Part shown: in pieces, positions 18,017-26,480 of the stretch | Layout: every line of letters starts with the position of its first letter | Numbering within the stretch: position 1 is the stretch's first letter | DNA from: Bacillus amyloliquefaciens DSM 7 = ATCC 23350 | GTDB taxonomy: Bacteria > Bacillota > Bacilli > Bacillales > Bacillaceae | DNA length: 64,000 bases | Assembly (NCBI RefSeq): GCF_000196735.1 | Contig: NC_014551.1 | Coordinates: 686,501 to 750,500 of the forward strand | Direction of reading: 5' to 3' | The notes under the pieces: generated by a model | What the model was told of the DNA's origin: nothing | What the model saw: the letters and a program-made list of their open reading frames with translations, nothing else | Databases searched by the model: none | Made by a program: the position numbers and the translations under genes

Positions 18017-20023
18017 CAGCCTCCAATTTGGTTTCTAATTGTGATGCTCTTTGTTCTTTCTTCTCCAATTTTATATGTTATATCAAATAAAGTGGGTCTT
18101 AACGAATCACCCTCATACACATTTTCAATTGTGATCGTAACCTTTTTTGGAGGCTCTTCTTTAAGCGCTTGCGACCATGCCTGTTCTAACTTATACCATT
18201 TCCCGCCGCTCCTATTAATCTGAGAATTCATCGGCACGATGTTGTCAAATTGGCCTGAGCCTTTGAATTGAGTGGCGATTAGGTGGCCTCCGTCGTCATC
18301 TGTCAGACGGTCTGGTTTACCTGCTTTTGACTGTGCATATTGGTTGCGTTTTGCTTCTCCCAGCTGCAAGTCTGCTTTGACACTTGTAATTCTACCATAG
18401 TTGTCAGTGGTGTACGTGTAGCCTTCTTTTGTTTTGTAGATGACATTCGGTTTCAATACTTTCTTTCTGGTCCATTTCGCAAAATGCTCGCCGTATTTGA
18501 CCGTTACCGGCGGTACATGCGGTGCCGGTGTCCGTCTGCCGCTTGCGGAGGTTCCGTACGGTTTCGGGAGGATGACCTTGGCGAATTTTTGCAGTCCCTC
18601 TTTAAGTGTGACCCCGTTGACTGCGTTGTAAGGGACGCCTGCCGGTACTAAGTCGTGACGCGGATGATACGGGAGAATATCAGCTAGAGTGAGATCTCCG
18701 ATTTGATTCAACTTGGTTTTGACGCGCTTTTTTGATACTTCAATGCCTGTGTTGACCTTTTGCTTGATGTGATCAACGGTTTGTTTTGAGACCGTTATGG
18801 CTTTTTGAGCTGTTGCTGATTTGCTTGCTGCTGCTTTGACTTTGGTCGTCACTTTGGCTGCTGTGCCTGTTTTTGAGACGGCGCCGACGCCTTTTGTGCC
18901 GACAACTGATGTCACAACTGTGCCCACCGCATATGACACCCACCTTGCTCTTGAGTAGGTGTCACCGTTGACCATGTCTTTTTGGTACGATTCTTCAATT
19001 GCGGCTGAAATGGCTTCATACGTTTTGATCGGGTGAGCCACCGCTCCTGTAATGGCTTTAACGGTTCCGCCCGGATCTGTGACCATATCCCACAGGCCTG
19101 TGACCGCGTCTTTTCCGGAATCATAAAGGCCGACGGCAACGCCTTTGAAACCGTCTGTGAGTTCACGCGTGTTTTCAATTTGAGTGAAGTAGCGCTGCTG
19201 TCCTTTTGTCAGGTTTTTATAGCCGATCGTTTTGGCCATTTCATAGAATTCATCGGCATTCGCATAATCATAGTTTTTCAGTCTTTCTTTCAGTTTTTCA
19301 ATCTCCCCGCTCTTTCGCTTCTTCCTTCTTAATCGTCAAATAAGCATCCGAATGTCTTGCAATCTCGCCTTTTTTCTTATGGATGTCGCTTTCTCGGTAT
19401 GCTTTGGCGTTGTAATGAAGCGGCGTGGCGCTTTTTCCTTTGCCCGTGGCATTTTGAAGCTGCTGAAAGTCGGCTTTGATGAACTGTTCGTTCGCTTCGG
19501 TTTCTGCGTATTCTTTCGTTAGATCGTGATCGAGCTTGCCGAGCTTATGTATGGTTTCGCTTCTTTTTTTGTCAGCTGAGGAAAGCTTCTGATCTGTGCT
19601 CTCGGTTGAAAACAATTCGAGCGAAATGATGTCTTCGATCTCTCCGAGGATGGAGCGCATGTCTTTTTTCTGCTCTTCCATAATCGCCTTTGATTTTCTG
19701 AGGGCGTGGGTAAGCTCGTGCTCCAGAAATGATTCCTCCACATGCGAATTGGAAAGTTCGGCATTTTCGACTTTGCCGGGAAGGCTTGTGAGAAATGCGA
19801 TTTTCATATCGATCAGATCAAGCCAGCTGTCTGTGACGCCGGCGTGGTCCTTGAAAAAAGCTTTAATGTTATTTGCGCCCCGGCCAGAGAAATCGCCGTC
19901 ACCGAGATCAGCCATGCCTTGGAAGGCTTTTTTTAGATTGACCATTTGGCCGCGGAGTTCTTTGTATTCACTCGCACGCTGCTTGGCGGCGGCCAGTAGG
20001 CTGTTTGCTTCGAAAACTTTCAT
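18016..20023 (-). pseudogene. yeeF: LXG-domain toxin YeeF, split by a one-base frameshift
   Basis: Polymorphic toxin secreted by the type VII (Yuk/Yue) system; the B. subtilis protein is a ~669-residue DNase. The N-terminal piece starts at ATG 20023 ([23 protein letters not shown] domain, ~200 residues) and stops just past 19298. The C-terminal piece continues in another frame (EKLKERLKNYDYANADEFY ... to 18016) and carries the nuclease domain with DDDGGHLIATQFKG and NIVPMNSQINR. The frames join at a CCCC run at 19305-19308 (GGGG on the coding strand); removing one base restores full length. Everything else is intact, so either a very recent mutation or a sequencing error. The immunity gene follows with a one-base overlap. 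Confidence 0.88.
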
Positions 20024-20321
20024 GACCATATCCTTTCTTTTGTTCGATATCAAAATTTTACCACGTGAGTCGGGATATACAGTGTAGGAAATAGGTAATA
20101 AGAATAAAATGAATCTTTTGGCTTGCGACTTCCTTCCTGTATGAAGGGAGGCTTTTTATGTTTTGTACAGTAACCCTCAGATTCGGCTTAGTGCGCCGCG
20201 GCTATTTTAAGCGTCCCTGCTTTTTCTAAAGTCTTACACTCGAAACAACCCAACCGCTGAGGTATAATAGAAACAGAGTATTTATCATACAGATTCAATT
20301 CGTGAAAGAGAGTGGAACAAA

Positions 20322-21041
20322 ATGGGCCGTAAGTGGAACAATATTAAAGAAAAGAAAGCATCAAAGGACGCAAATACGAGCCGGATTTACGCGAAGTTCG
20401 GCCGTGAGATTTATGTGGCGGCACAACAGGGCGAGCCTGATCCGGAATCGAACCAGGCTTTAAAAGTGGTGCTTGAGCGCGCGAAGACGTACAGTGTGCC
20501 GAAAAATATTATTGAGCGTGCGATTGAAAAGGCGAAAGGCGGCGCGGAGGAGAACTTTGACGAGCTGCGTTACGAAGGTTTCGGGCCGAACGGTTCAATG
20601 ATCATTGTTGATGCGTTAACGAACAATGTAAACCGCACGGCGCCTGAAGTGCGCGCCGCATTCGGAAAAAACGGCGGAAATATGGGTGTGAGCGGGTCTG
20701 TCGCTTACATGTTTGATGCGACCGCCGTTATCGGTGTTGAAGGCAAGACGGCGGATGAAGCGCTGGAATTGCTGATGGAAGCTGATGTGGACGTTCGCGA
20801 TATTTTAGAAGAGGATGACAGTGTTATCGTGTATGCCGAGCCTGATCAATTCCATGCCGTGCAGGAGGCATTCAAAAATGCCGGCGTTGAAGAGTTCACA
20901 GTTGCGGAGCTGACGATGCTTGCGCAAAATGAAATCGAGCTTCCGGAAGATGCGAAAGCTCAATTTGAAAAGCTGATTGATGTGCTGGAAGACCTGGAAG
21001 ACGTACAGCAGGTTTATCACAATGTAGATTTAGGCGAATAA
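20322..21041 (+). CDS. yeeI: YebC/PmpR-family protein YeeI
   Basis: 239 residues, full length for the family. It begins [20 protein letters not shown], followed by [15 protein letters not shown], and contains the conserved [20 protein letters not shown] and [15 protein letters not shown]. YebC-family proteins were long called transcription regulators; recent work links some of them to helping ribosomes through proline-rich stretches, and the role of YeeI itself is open. A TATAAT lies 50 bases upstream with no good -35. It is divergent from yeeF and followed by a terminator. Confidence 0.92.
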   Translation: MGRKWNNIKEKKASKDANTSRIYAKFGREIYVAAQQGEPDPESNQALKVVLERAKTYSVPKNIIERAIEKAKGGAEENFDELRYEGFGPNGSMIIVDALTNNVNRTAPEVRAAFGKNGGNMGVSGSVAYMFDATAVIGVEGKTADEALELLMEADVDVRDILEEDDSVIVYAEPDQFHAVQEAFKNAGVEEFTVAELTMLAQNEIELPEDAKAQFEKLIDVLEDLEDVQQVYHNVDLGE

Positions 21042-21045
21042 AGAC

Positions 21046-21083
21046 GAAAAGGCCGGGACCGTGCATGTTCCGGCTTTTTATTT
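21046..21083 (+). terminator. Terminator of yeeI
   Basis: AAAAGGCCGG and CCGGCTTTTT form a stem with one bulge over a 14-base loop and end in a T run. Confidence 0.75.
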
Positions 21084-21162
21084 TGCCTGTGCGGCCGCCC
21101 TGTATCGGATTCCTCCGTAAAGCGTTTTTTGATTATTTCGTTAAAAATGGGCGGATGCCCAT

Positions 21163-21189
21163 ACGTTTCGTTCCTGATGTCATAAGCTG
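21163..21189 (+). promoter_or_regulatory. Probable sigma-K promoter of yeeK
   Basis: AC at 21163-21164, a 16-base spacer, then CATAAGCTG at 21181-21189, matching the mother-cell pattern AC-N16/17-CATANNNTA except for the last base. It fits late expression of a coat protein. Confidence 0.55.
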
Positions 21190-21220
21190 GACTGTAACCT
21201 ATGTGAAGGAGCGATAAATC

Positions 21221-21517
21221 ATGAATGAAAGAAGACCGATTTACGGCGGAGGCTACGGCGGAGGCTATGGAGGCTTCGGAGGCGGCTACCCGGGGTACGG
21301 TTTTGGCGGCTACGGAGGCTTCGGAGGTTATCCGGGGTACGGTTTCGGCGGAGGCTACGGCTACCCGGGGTACGGTTTTGGCGGTTACGGGGGTTACGGC
21401 GGTTTTGGCGGCTACGGAGGCTTCGGGGGATATCCGGGGTACGGTTTTGGCGGCTATGGCGGAGGCTACGGCGGCTACCCGTTCCATCATCATCATCGGG
21501 ACAGCCAATATATCTGA
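21221..21517 (+). CDS. yeeK: Gly/Tyr-rich spore coat-associated protein YeeK
   Basis: 98 residues, made almost wholly of Gly, Tyr, Phe and Pro in short repeats such as GYPGYGFGGYGGFGG, ending in a His cluster (PFHHHHRDSQYI). Low-complexity Gly-Tyr proteins of this kind are spore coat components that can be cross-linked through tyrosine; B. subtilis YeeK sits at this map position and is mother-cell expressed. The ATG at 21221 has GAAGGAG upstream, and a sigma-K-like promoter precedes it. Other open frames over this GC-rich repeat give Ala/Thr- or Arg-rich nonsense and are not genes. The number of repeats is likely to vary between strains. Confidence 0.85.
   Translation: MNERRPIYGGGYGGGYGGFGGGYPGYGFGGYGGFGGYPGYGFGGGYGYPGYGFGGYGGYGGFGGYGGFGGYPGYGFGGYGGGYGGYPFHHHHRDSQYI
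21248..21480 (+). repeat. Imperfect tandem repeats inside yeeK
   Basis: Repeated units around the bases TATCCGGGGTACGGTTT encode PGYGFGG blocks separated by GYGGFGG blocks; at least four copies of the PGYGFGG core are visible. Confidence 0.8.
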
Positions 21518-21528
21518 CCATAAGAGAA

Positions 21529-21560
21529 GGGCACTCTTGAGCAGCAGGAGTGCCCTACTC
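21529..21560 (+). terminator. Hairpin after yeeK
   Basis: GGGCACTC pairs with GAGTGCCC over an 11-base loop. The T run is weak, so this may be an imperfect terminator. Confidence 0.6.
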
Positions 21561-21712
21561 ATGTTCTTGCAGCTGTGTTACGATTGAGCAAAATCACGAG
21601 TACATAGGGCTTTTCTGTAAATTATAAGCAAGCTCACAAACTTTTTCTTTATGAATTTTAACTGCCGTTTACAGCATCCCTAAAGGCTCTCTTTATGCGG
21701 GAGATTTTACAT

Positions 21713-22582
21713 GTGAGAAGTGAAAACGAAATGATGAAATTGATTCTTGATATTGCGATGAAGGACGAGCGAATCCGGCTTGTGACCTTGGAAGGATCAA
21801 GAACCAATAAAAATGTACCGAGAGACAGATTTCAAGACTATGATATTTCTTATTTTGTGACCGATATGGACTCCTTCACATCTGACGAAAGCTGGCTGGA
21901 TCAGTTTGGCGAAAGAATGATGATGCAAAAACCTGAAGATATGGAACTTTTCCCTCCAGAACTCGGAGACTGGTTCTCCTACTTAATGCTTTTTAAAGAT
22001 CATCATAAAATCGATTTAACTTTGATCCCTGTAAATCAAACAGAGCATTATTTTACACAGAGTGATGGTTTGGCGGAAATATTATTAGACAAGGATGACC
22101 GGATCAAGCGCAAGATTATTGCAAGTGATGAACAATATCATATAAAGAAACCGACTCCCAGAGAGTTTGATGATTGCTGCAATGAATTTTGGATGGTTTC
22201 AACCTATGTGATTAAAGGATTAATGCGTAAAGAAATACTGTTTGCGCTGGATCATATGAATGACATTCTAAGGCCTAATGTTTTGCGTATGATTGCGTGG
22301 AAGATCGGGATAGAGAATCAGTTTTCATTAAGTGTAGGGAAGAATTATAAGTATATTCAAAAATACATGAATGCGGAAGATTGGGAAATCCTGCTGAATA
22401 CTTTTGTCGGCAATACTTATGAAAGCGTGTGGAAGGCATTGTTTGACTGTCAGGGTCTCTTTAGAGCATATTCAAAGTCAGTCGCTGTTTTATTGAGATA
22501 TGAATATCCTGAATATGATCAGCAAATTACGGAATATACGTTGACACATTATCAGCGTTTTCAATCAGAGTTTTCATTGTGA
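21713..22582 (+). CDS. aadK: Aminoglycoside 6-adenylyltransferase (AadK-like)
   Basis: 289 residues. Enzymes of this ANT(6) family transfer AMP from ATP to the 6-hydroxyl of streptomycin and inactivate it. The nucleotidyltransferase core is visible: VTLEGSRTN (Gly-Ser motif, ~20) with the metal-binding acidic residues in QDYDISYFV (~40) and KIDLTLIPV (~98). DDCCNEFWMVSTYVIKGL is the family's central helix. GTG 21713 (MRSENEMM) is chosen because B. subtilis AadK starts at this point and GGGAG lies 9 bases upstream; an ATG at 21695 with AAAGG upstream is possible. The gene stands alone. Chromosomal copies in the group are intrinsic and often weakly expressed. Confidence 0.87.
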   Translation: MRSENEMMKLILDIAMKDERIRLVTLEGSRTNKNVPRDRFQDYDISYFVTDMDSFTSDESWLDQFGERMMMQKPEDMELFPPELGDWFSYLMLFKDHHKIDLTLIPVNQTEHYFTQSDGLAEILLDKDDRIKRKIIASDEQYHIKKPTPREFDDCCNEFWMVSTYVIKGLMRKEILFALDHMNDILRPNVLRMIAWKIGIENQFSLSVGKNYKYIQKYMNAEDWEILLNTFVGNTYESVWKALFDCQGLFRAYSKSVAVLLRYEYPEYDQQITEYTLTHYQRFQSEFSL

Positions 22583-22614
22583 TTTTTTCACTTCAAATTC
22601 CGGAGCGTTACCTT

Positions 22615-22640
22615 GAGTCCGTTTTTAACGGGCTTTTTTT
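22615..22640 (+). terminator. Terminator of aadK
   Basis: AGTCCGTT and AACGGGCT pair (one G-T) with a short T loop and a run of T. Confidence 0.75.
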
Positions 22641-22654
22641 ATTTCTTGCGGAGC

Positions 22655-22681
22655 ATAAAAGCTGATACGGATTCATACCTA
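22655..22681 (+). promoter_or_regulatory. Probable sigma-E promoter of cotJ
   Basis: ATA at 22655-22657, 16 bases, then CATACCTA at 22674-22681, resembling the sigma-E pattern ATA-N16-CATACANT. The B. subtilis cotJ operon is known to be sigma-E dependent. Confidence 0.55.
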
Positions 22682-22714
22682 TTAAGGTCATGTGTTTAGG
22701 AAAGGAGGATCGTA

Positions 22715-22963
22715 ATGAAAGAAAATCAGCCGTTTACACCGGTCAAATCTTATAAGCCCTTCCACAGCCGGTTTGATCCCTGCCCGCCGATCGGGAGAAA
22801 ATACTTCAGAACGCCGCCGCATCTTTATATGCGGTTTCAGCCGTATCACTTGGAGCAGTTTTCTCCGATGGAGGCATTGAAAAAAGGGACCCTTTGGAAG
22901 GATCTTTACGATTTCTATGATAATCCTTATCGGGGGGGAATCGAATATGGCGAAAAAGATTGA
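22715..22963 (+). CDS. cotJA: Spore coat protein CotJA
   Basis: 82-residue product, first gene of cotJABC, made in the mother cell and placed in the inner spore coat; CotJA is needed for CotJC assembly in B. subtilis. It is proline- and aromatic-rich ([20 protein letters not shown]) with no signal peptide. AAAGGAGGAT precedes the ATG. Its 3' end overlaps cotJB by 17 bases. Confidence 0.93.
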   Translation: MKENQPFTPVKSYKPFHSRFDPCPPIGRKYFRTPPHLYMRFQPYHLEQFSPMEALKKGTLWKDLYDFYDNPYRGGIEYGEKD

Positions 22964-23210
22964 TGATGAATACTATCGGCTGCTGGAGCAAATCCAGGCG
23001 GCGGACTTTGTGCTGGTGGAGCTGACGCTTTATCTGGATACGCATCCACACGACCGCCTCGCGCTTCAGCAGTTTCATGAATATTCCCGGTACTCAAGGC
23101 AGCTGAGAAAGCGGTTTGAGCCTGAGTACGGACCGCTTCTGCAATTCGGCGTGAGTCAGGTCGGCGCGCAGTGGGATTGGAGCCGCGGTCCTTGGCCATG
23201 GCAAGTATAA
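22947..23210 (+). CDS. cotJB: Spore coat protein CotJB
   Basis: 87 residues. ATG 22947 ([15 protein letters not shown]) is chosen over the longer frame from 22917 because GGGGGGA lies 5-11 bases upstream and family members start here. Conserved stretches are [18 protein letters not shown] and the tryptophan-rich end [12 protein letters not shown]. It lies inside the cotJ operon, overlapping cotJA and 14 bases before cotJC. Its exact role in the coat is not known. Confidence 0.92.
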   Translation: MAKKIDDEYYRLLEQIQAADFVLVELTLYLDTHPHDRLALQQFHEYSRYSRQLRKRFEPEYGPLLQFGVSQVGAQWDWSRGPWPWQV

Positions 23211-23224
23211 GGAGGGATCTGTAA

Positions 23225-23794
23225 ATGTGGGTATATGAAAAAAAGCTGCAATATCCGGTTAAAGTGAGCACATGCAACCCGATGCTGGCTAAGTTTTTGA
23301 TTGAACAATACGGCGGGGCTGACGGCGAATTAGCCGCAGCGCTCCGGTATTTAAACCAGCGCTACACGATTCCTGATAAAGTGATCGGCCTATTGACGGA
23401 TATCGGCACGGAGGAGTTTGCGCATTTAGAAATGATTGCGACGATGATTTATAAGCTGACAAAAGATGCGACCCCGCAGCAGCTGCGTGATGCAGGGCTC
23501 AGCGATCATTACGTCAACCATGACAGCGCGCTGTTTTATCACAATGCGGCCGGAGTTCCGTTCACAGCGTCTTACATACAGGCGAAGGGTGATCCGATCG
23601 CTGATTTATATGAAGATATTGCGGCTGAAGAAAAGGCGAGAGCGACGTATCAATGGATTATTGATATTTCCGATGACCCTGATCTGAATGATTCACTCCG
23701 TTTTCTGCGTGAGCGTGAAATCGTTCACTCCATGCGCTTCAGGGAAGCGGTTGAGATTTTAAAAGAAGAACGTGATAAGAAGAAGATTTTTTAA
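23225..23794 (+). CDS. cotJC: Spore coat protein CotJC (manganese-catalase fold)
   Basis: 189 residues, similar to manganese catalases and carried in the spore coat. Metal-ligand motifs of the ferritin-like fold are present: E in DGELAAALRYL, the E-x-x-H pair in TEEFAHLEMIATM, E in DIAAEEKARATYQWI, and E-x-x-H in EREIVHSMRF. The N-terminus MWVYEKKLQYPVKVSTCNP is the family start. AAGGAGGG precedes the ATG. It is the last gene of the operon. Catalase activity is plausible from the complete ligand set but is not shown by sequence alone. Confidence 0.94.
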   Translation: MWVYEKKLQYPVKVSTCNPMLAKFLIEQYGGADGELAAALRYLNQRYTIPDKVIGLLTDIGTEEFAHLEMIATMIYKLTKDATPQQLRDAGLSDHYVNHDSALFYHNAAGVPFTASYIQAKGDPIADLYEDIAAEEKARATYQWIIDISDDPDLNDSLRFLREREIVHSMRFREAVEILKEERDKKKIF

Positions 23795-23824
23795 ACGGCC
23801 CTCAAACATGACGGCTGTTTTTTT
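23793..23824 (+). terminator. Terminator of cotJ operon
   Basis: AAACGGCC and GGCTGTTT pair with one mismatch over a 12-base loop, followed by seven T. Confidence 0.65.
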
Positions 23825-23882
23825 CCGTCCTGCGCTTGGTCTATAATAAAGGTGTCGAATATTCTGATTACAGGAGGCTTTT

Positions 23883-24416
23883 ATGACACCATTTACGATC
23901 ACGGAGGAGACGGCGGGGGCATTCCGGGTCATCCCCGCCCGGAAGGATGATGCAAAAGAGGTCATGGATCTGCTCGTGTCAGCGGCAGAATGGCTTCGGG
24001 ATAAAGGGTCAAGCCAGTGGAGCGGCCTTTTACAGGGGGAAGATACCCACAATATGCGGAAGGCGATCGCCCAAGGACATGTTTTTTTATTCAGGCAGAA
24101 AGCAGAGCTGGCCGGCGTCGTCATGCTGCTTCCCGAAGCAAGCGAGTGGGACAGACGTCTTTGGGGCGATGAGGGCCACGGAGAGTCCGTGTATCTGCAC
24201 CGGCTGGCGATTGACAGGCGGTTTGCAGGCGCCGGGCTCGGACGGACGATTATGACATGGGCGGAGACGGGTGTGTCTTGTCCGGGAAAAACGAAAATCC
24301 GGCTCGATTGCGTGTCCGAAAATAAGGCGCTTCAGTCTTTTTACAGCGGGATGGGATATGAATCAAAGGGATTGGCGTCAGGTTATCATTTATTTGAAAA
24401 AGAGATGAGCAAATAA
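23883..24416 (+). CDS. yesJ: GNAT-family N-acetyltransferase YesJ
   Basis: 177 residues. The acetyl-CoA site is LAIDRRFAGAGLGRTIM (~108-124), the R-x-x-G-x-G/A loop of GNAT enzymes, and the C-terminal LDCVSENKALQSFYSGMGY is the usual last motif. The substrate is unknown. It lies 30 bases before yesK, suggesting an operon; TATAAT about 40 bases upstream is a likely -10. Position between cotJC and yesK matches B. subtilis yesJ. Confidence 0.88.
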   Translation: MTPFTITEETAGAFRVIPARKDDAKEVMDLLVSAAEWLRDKGSSQWSGLLQGEDTHNMRKAIAQGHVFLFRQKAELAGVVMLLPEASEWDRRLWGDEGHGESVYLHRLAIDRRFAGAGLGRTIMTWAETGVSCPGKTKIRLDCVSENKALQSFYSGMGYESKGLASGYHLFEKEMSK

Positions 24417-24446
24417 AAAGCTCCTCACGACGGAGGTGCAAAAGAC

Positions 24447-24725
24447 ATGTGGTATTTTTATCTGATCTGTCTGGCCGCGTTCTGTCTTAATTTTGGGATA
24501 TCTGCTTTACTCCGTAAGAAATGGCCGAAAAAGATGTGGCCCGAATGTCTTTTGGCGGTGCTCGGCCTTGCTGCATTTGGTACGGTTGTTTACAGTATGG
24601 TCGGTGTCGGCGGCTGGGAAGGGATGGGCCTGGGGCTTGCCGCGATGTTTGCCGGTTTCGGAGCGGCCGCCGGTTATGCCGCTGAGGCGTGCGTTAGGGT
24701 CGTGAGATCGAATCAAAAACATTAA
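24447..24725 (+). CDS. yesK: Small membrane protein YesK
   Basis: 92 residues with three likely membrane helices (~3-20, ~34-53, ~58-80), the last rich in Gly and Ala. ACGGAGGTG precedes the ATG. It follows yesJ closely and has its own terminator. No function is known. In B. subtilis 168 a large pectin-degradation cluster follows this gene; here yetF comes next after ~110 bases. Confidence 0.8.
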   Translation: MWYFYLICLAAFCLNFGISALLRKKWPKKMWPECLLAVLGLAAFGTVVYSMVGVGGWEGMGLGLAAMFAGFGAAAGYAAEACVRVVRSNQKH

Positions 24726-24736
24726 ACAGAAATAGA

Positions 24737-24764
24737 GAAACGCGGCCTCGGCTGCGTTTTTTTG
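24737..24764 (+). terminator. Terminator of yesK
   Basis: AACGCGGCC and GGCTGCGTT pair around a 2-base centre with one mismatch, then seven T. Confidence 0.8.
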
Positions 24765-24837
24765 TGTTTGTCAGCCGCTGTATAGAAAACAGGCGAATGT
24801 CCATAATGGTAATGACTTTTAAGAAGAAGGTGCAGAT

Positions 24838-25527
24838 ATGGGACATTTATTTACAGTGGCTTGGGAATTAGTATGCGGTTTGGGTATTTTATTTGTGATT
24901 CTAAAATTGCTGGGAAAAACTCAATTCTCGCAGATTACGCCGTTTGATTTTATTTCCGCGCTCATCCTCGGAGAATTGGTCGGAAATGCGGTGTATGATA
25001 AAGGCGTCAGGATCGTCGAAATCATTTTTGCTTCTCTGTTATGGGGTATTTTAATTTATTTCATCGAACTGATTACGCAGAAAGTCAAAAGCTCCAGAAA
25101 GCTGTTGGAAGGCGAGCCGAATATTGTTATCCATAAAGGAAAACTGAAATATGATGTGCTGAAAAAGAATAAACTGGATATTAATCAGCTGCAAAGCCTT
25201 CTCAGACAGGCGAATTGCTTTTCCATACAGGAAGCTGAATACGCGATTTTAGAAACAAACGGGATGGTCAGTGTCCTGCCGAAATTTCCGTATGACACGA
25301 CGAAAAACGGCGACATGCAAATCAAGCCGAAGCAGGTCTCTTTACCGGTCACACTGATCATTGACGGTGAAGTGCTGTATGAAAATCTGAAAGAAGCCGG
25401 GGTGAAAGAAGAACAGCTGATTCAGGACCTGAAAAAGCAGAACATCAAAAGAACGGAGGATGTATTTTATGCGGAATGGAAGCATGATAAACCGCTGTTC
25501 GTCCTTCCATATGAGGAGAAAAAATAA
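24838..25527 (+). CDS. yetF: DUF421 membrane protein YetF
   Basis: 229 residues. Three N-terminal membrane helices (~7-24, ~35-52, ~60-78) are followed by the cytoplasmic DUF421/YetF domain, with family stretches LNINQLQSLLRQANCFSIQ, AEYAILETNGMVSVLPK and VTLIIDGEVLYENL. Related proteins are often several per Bacillus genome, and some influence spore germination. AGAAGAAGGTG precedes the ATG. The gene is monocistronic and convergent with hmoA over a shared terminator. Confidence 0.92.
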   Translation: MGHLFTVAWELVCGLGILFVILKLLGKTQFSQITPFDFISALILGELVGNAVYDKGVRIVEIIFASLLWGILIYFIELITQKVKSSRKLLEGEPNIVIHKGKLKYDVLKKNKLDINQLQSLLRQANCFSIQEAEYAILETNGMVSVLPKFPYDTTKNGDMQIKPKQVSLPVTLIIDGEVLYENLKEAGVKEEQLIQDLKKQNIKRTEDVFYAEWKHDKPLFVLPYEEKK

Positions 25528-25559
25528 AAAGAGCTTTGCCCTGGGGCAAATGCTCTTTA
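25528..25559. terminator. Bidirectional terminator between yetF and hmoA
   Basis: AAAGAGC with TTGCCC pairs with GGGCAA and GCTCTTT around a 2-base centre; A and T runs flank it on both sides. Confidence 0.85.
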
Positions 25560-25886
25560 TTATTTTCCGTACACGCCTGTTTTAACGGCTTTGACATGAT
25601 ACATACCGACATCCGTCCCAAGCATATAATCGGGTTTCGGCTTGCCTTGGTTTGCTTTGTGGGCCGCGATGTGGTCTTCGCTTTTTTCCCATTGCTTCCA
25701 ATGGTCTTCTGACTCCCAGCGGATTAACACGACGACTTCTTCATCGCCGCGGCGGACTTTTTTCTCCAGAACCGTTACGTCTATCAAACCTTCCTGCTTT
25801 TCAATCACGCCTTCTGAGCTGAATCGTTCGATCACTTTGTCGGCATGTCCTTCTTTTACGGTCATTTTTCTGATTTGCACGAACAT
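25560..25886 (-). CDS. hmoA: Heme-degrading monooxygenase HmoA (YetG)
   Basis: 108-residue ABM-fold protein; B. subtilis HmoA opens the heme ring to release iron. Features are MFVQIRKMTVKEGHADKVIE at the start, IRWESEDHWKQWEKSEDH in the centre and YHVKAVKTGVYGK at the end. ATG 25886 is chosen because GGAGAG lies 7 bases before it; a longer in-frame start at 25901 lacks a site. The promoter region holds a Fur box between the -35 and -10, so it should be made under iron starvation. Confidence 0.93.
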   Translation of the reverse strand: MFVQIRKMTVKEGHADKVIERFSSEGVIEKQEGLIDVTVLEKKVRRGDEEVVVLIRWESEDHWKQWEKSEDHIAAHKANQGKPKPDYMLGTDVGMYHVKAVKTGVYGK

Positions 25887-25916
25887 CTGGCATCTCTCCA
25901 ATCATTTTCACGTTTT

Positions 25917-25946
25917 ATTTTAAATGAAAATGATTCTCAAAGTCAA
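25917..25946 (-). promoter_or_regulatory. Promoter of hmoA
   Basis: On the minus strand TTGACT (25946-25941), 18 bases, TAAAAT (25922-25917). The spacer carries the Fur box. Confidence 0.65.
25925..25939. promoter_or_regulatory. Fur box of hmoA
   Basis: TGAAAATGATTCTCA matches the 7-1-7 Fur consensus TGATAATNATTATCA at all but two of 14 fixed positions, and lies between the -35 and -10 of the hmoA promoter. Confidence 0.85.
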
Positions 25947-25959
25947 TTGAGACACCTGA

Positions 25960-26322
25960 TTACGATTTGAGGAGAAAAACATGCCCATCCTCATCTTTAA
26001 ATTGCACGAAGGTGCCCCATTCCATTTGTTTCGGTTCATCTAAAAAGGTGATGCCGTTCTTTTTCATCTGTTCGTATGCGGCAAACACATCTTCGCACTC
26101 AAATACGATAGAAGCCTTCATATGCTCGGCTCCTTTCATCATCGCTTTCGGATAGATAACCAAATGAGTGCCGGCTCCTTTAGGCGCTACCTCAAGCCAA
26201 AAGGCGTTCGGGCCCATCGGATGCTCAGCGACGGTTTCAAACCCCGCTTTTTCCGTCCAAAATGTTTTCGCTTTTTGCTGATCATTAGTGTATACGGCGA
26301 CTGTCGCGATTTTTTTAATCAT
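25960..26322 (-). CDS. yetH: VOC/glyoxalase-family protein YetH
   Basis: 120 residues with the two beta-alpha-beta-beta-beta modules of the vicinal oxygen chelate superfamily: KIATVAVYTNDQQKAKTFW at the start and VQFKDEDGHVFLLKS at the end, with candidate metal-binding Glu and His residues in AEHPMGPNAFWLEV and KDEDGHVF. ATG 26322 follows CAGGAGG. The substrate is unknown; members range from lyases to antibiotic-binding proteins. It lies upstream of hmoA on the same strand but is separated from it by the Fur-controlled promoter. Confidence 0.87.
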   Translation of the reverse strand: MIKKIATVAVYTNDQQKAKTFWTEKAGFETVAEHPMGPNAFWLEVAPKGAGTHLVIYPKAMMKGAEHMKASIVFECEDVFAAYEQMKKNGITFLDEPKQMEWGTFVQFKDEDGHVFLLKS

Positions 26323-26480
26323 TTTACGACCTCCTGTTTCATTTCTTTTTATATTGTATCCCGCAACCGAAAAAAGCAACCAAAAGCTTCAATGTGCCGG
26401 CTTTTTTTAATTCCTCTAGTACGAACGGCGTTTCCGATTTATAATTTATAAAAGTACATATCTTGAAAGAGGAGACGGCA

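Noticed and set aside
18016..19239. C-terminal YeeF piece as an independent 407-residue gene
   Set aside because: No ribosome site before the internal ATG, and the LXG half joins it in frame once one base in the G run is removed.
21225..21587. Long Ala/Thr-rich and Arg-rich frames over yeeK
   Set aside because: Artifacts of the GC-rich Gly-Tyr repeats; only the frame starting at 21221 has a ribosome site and coat-protein composition.
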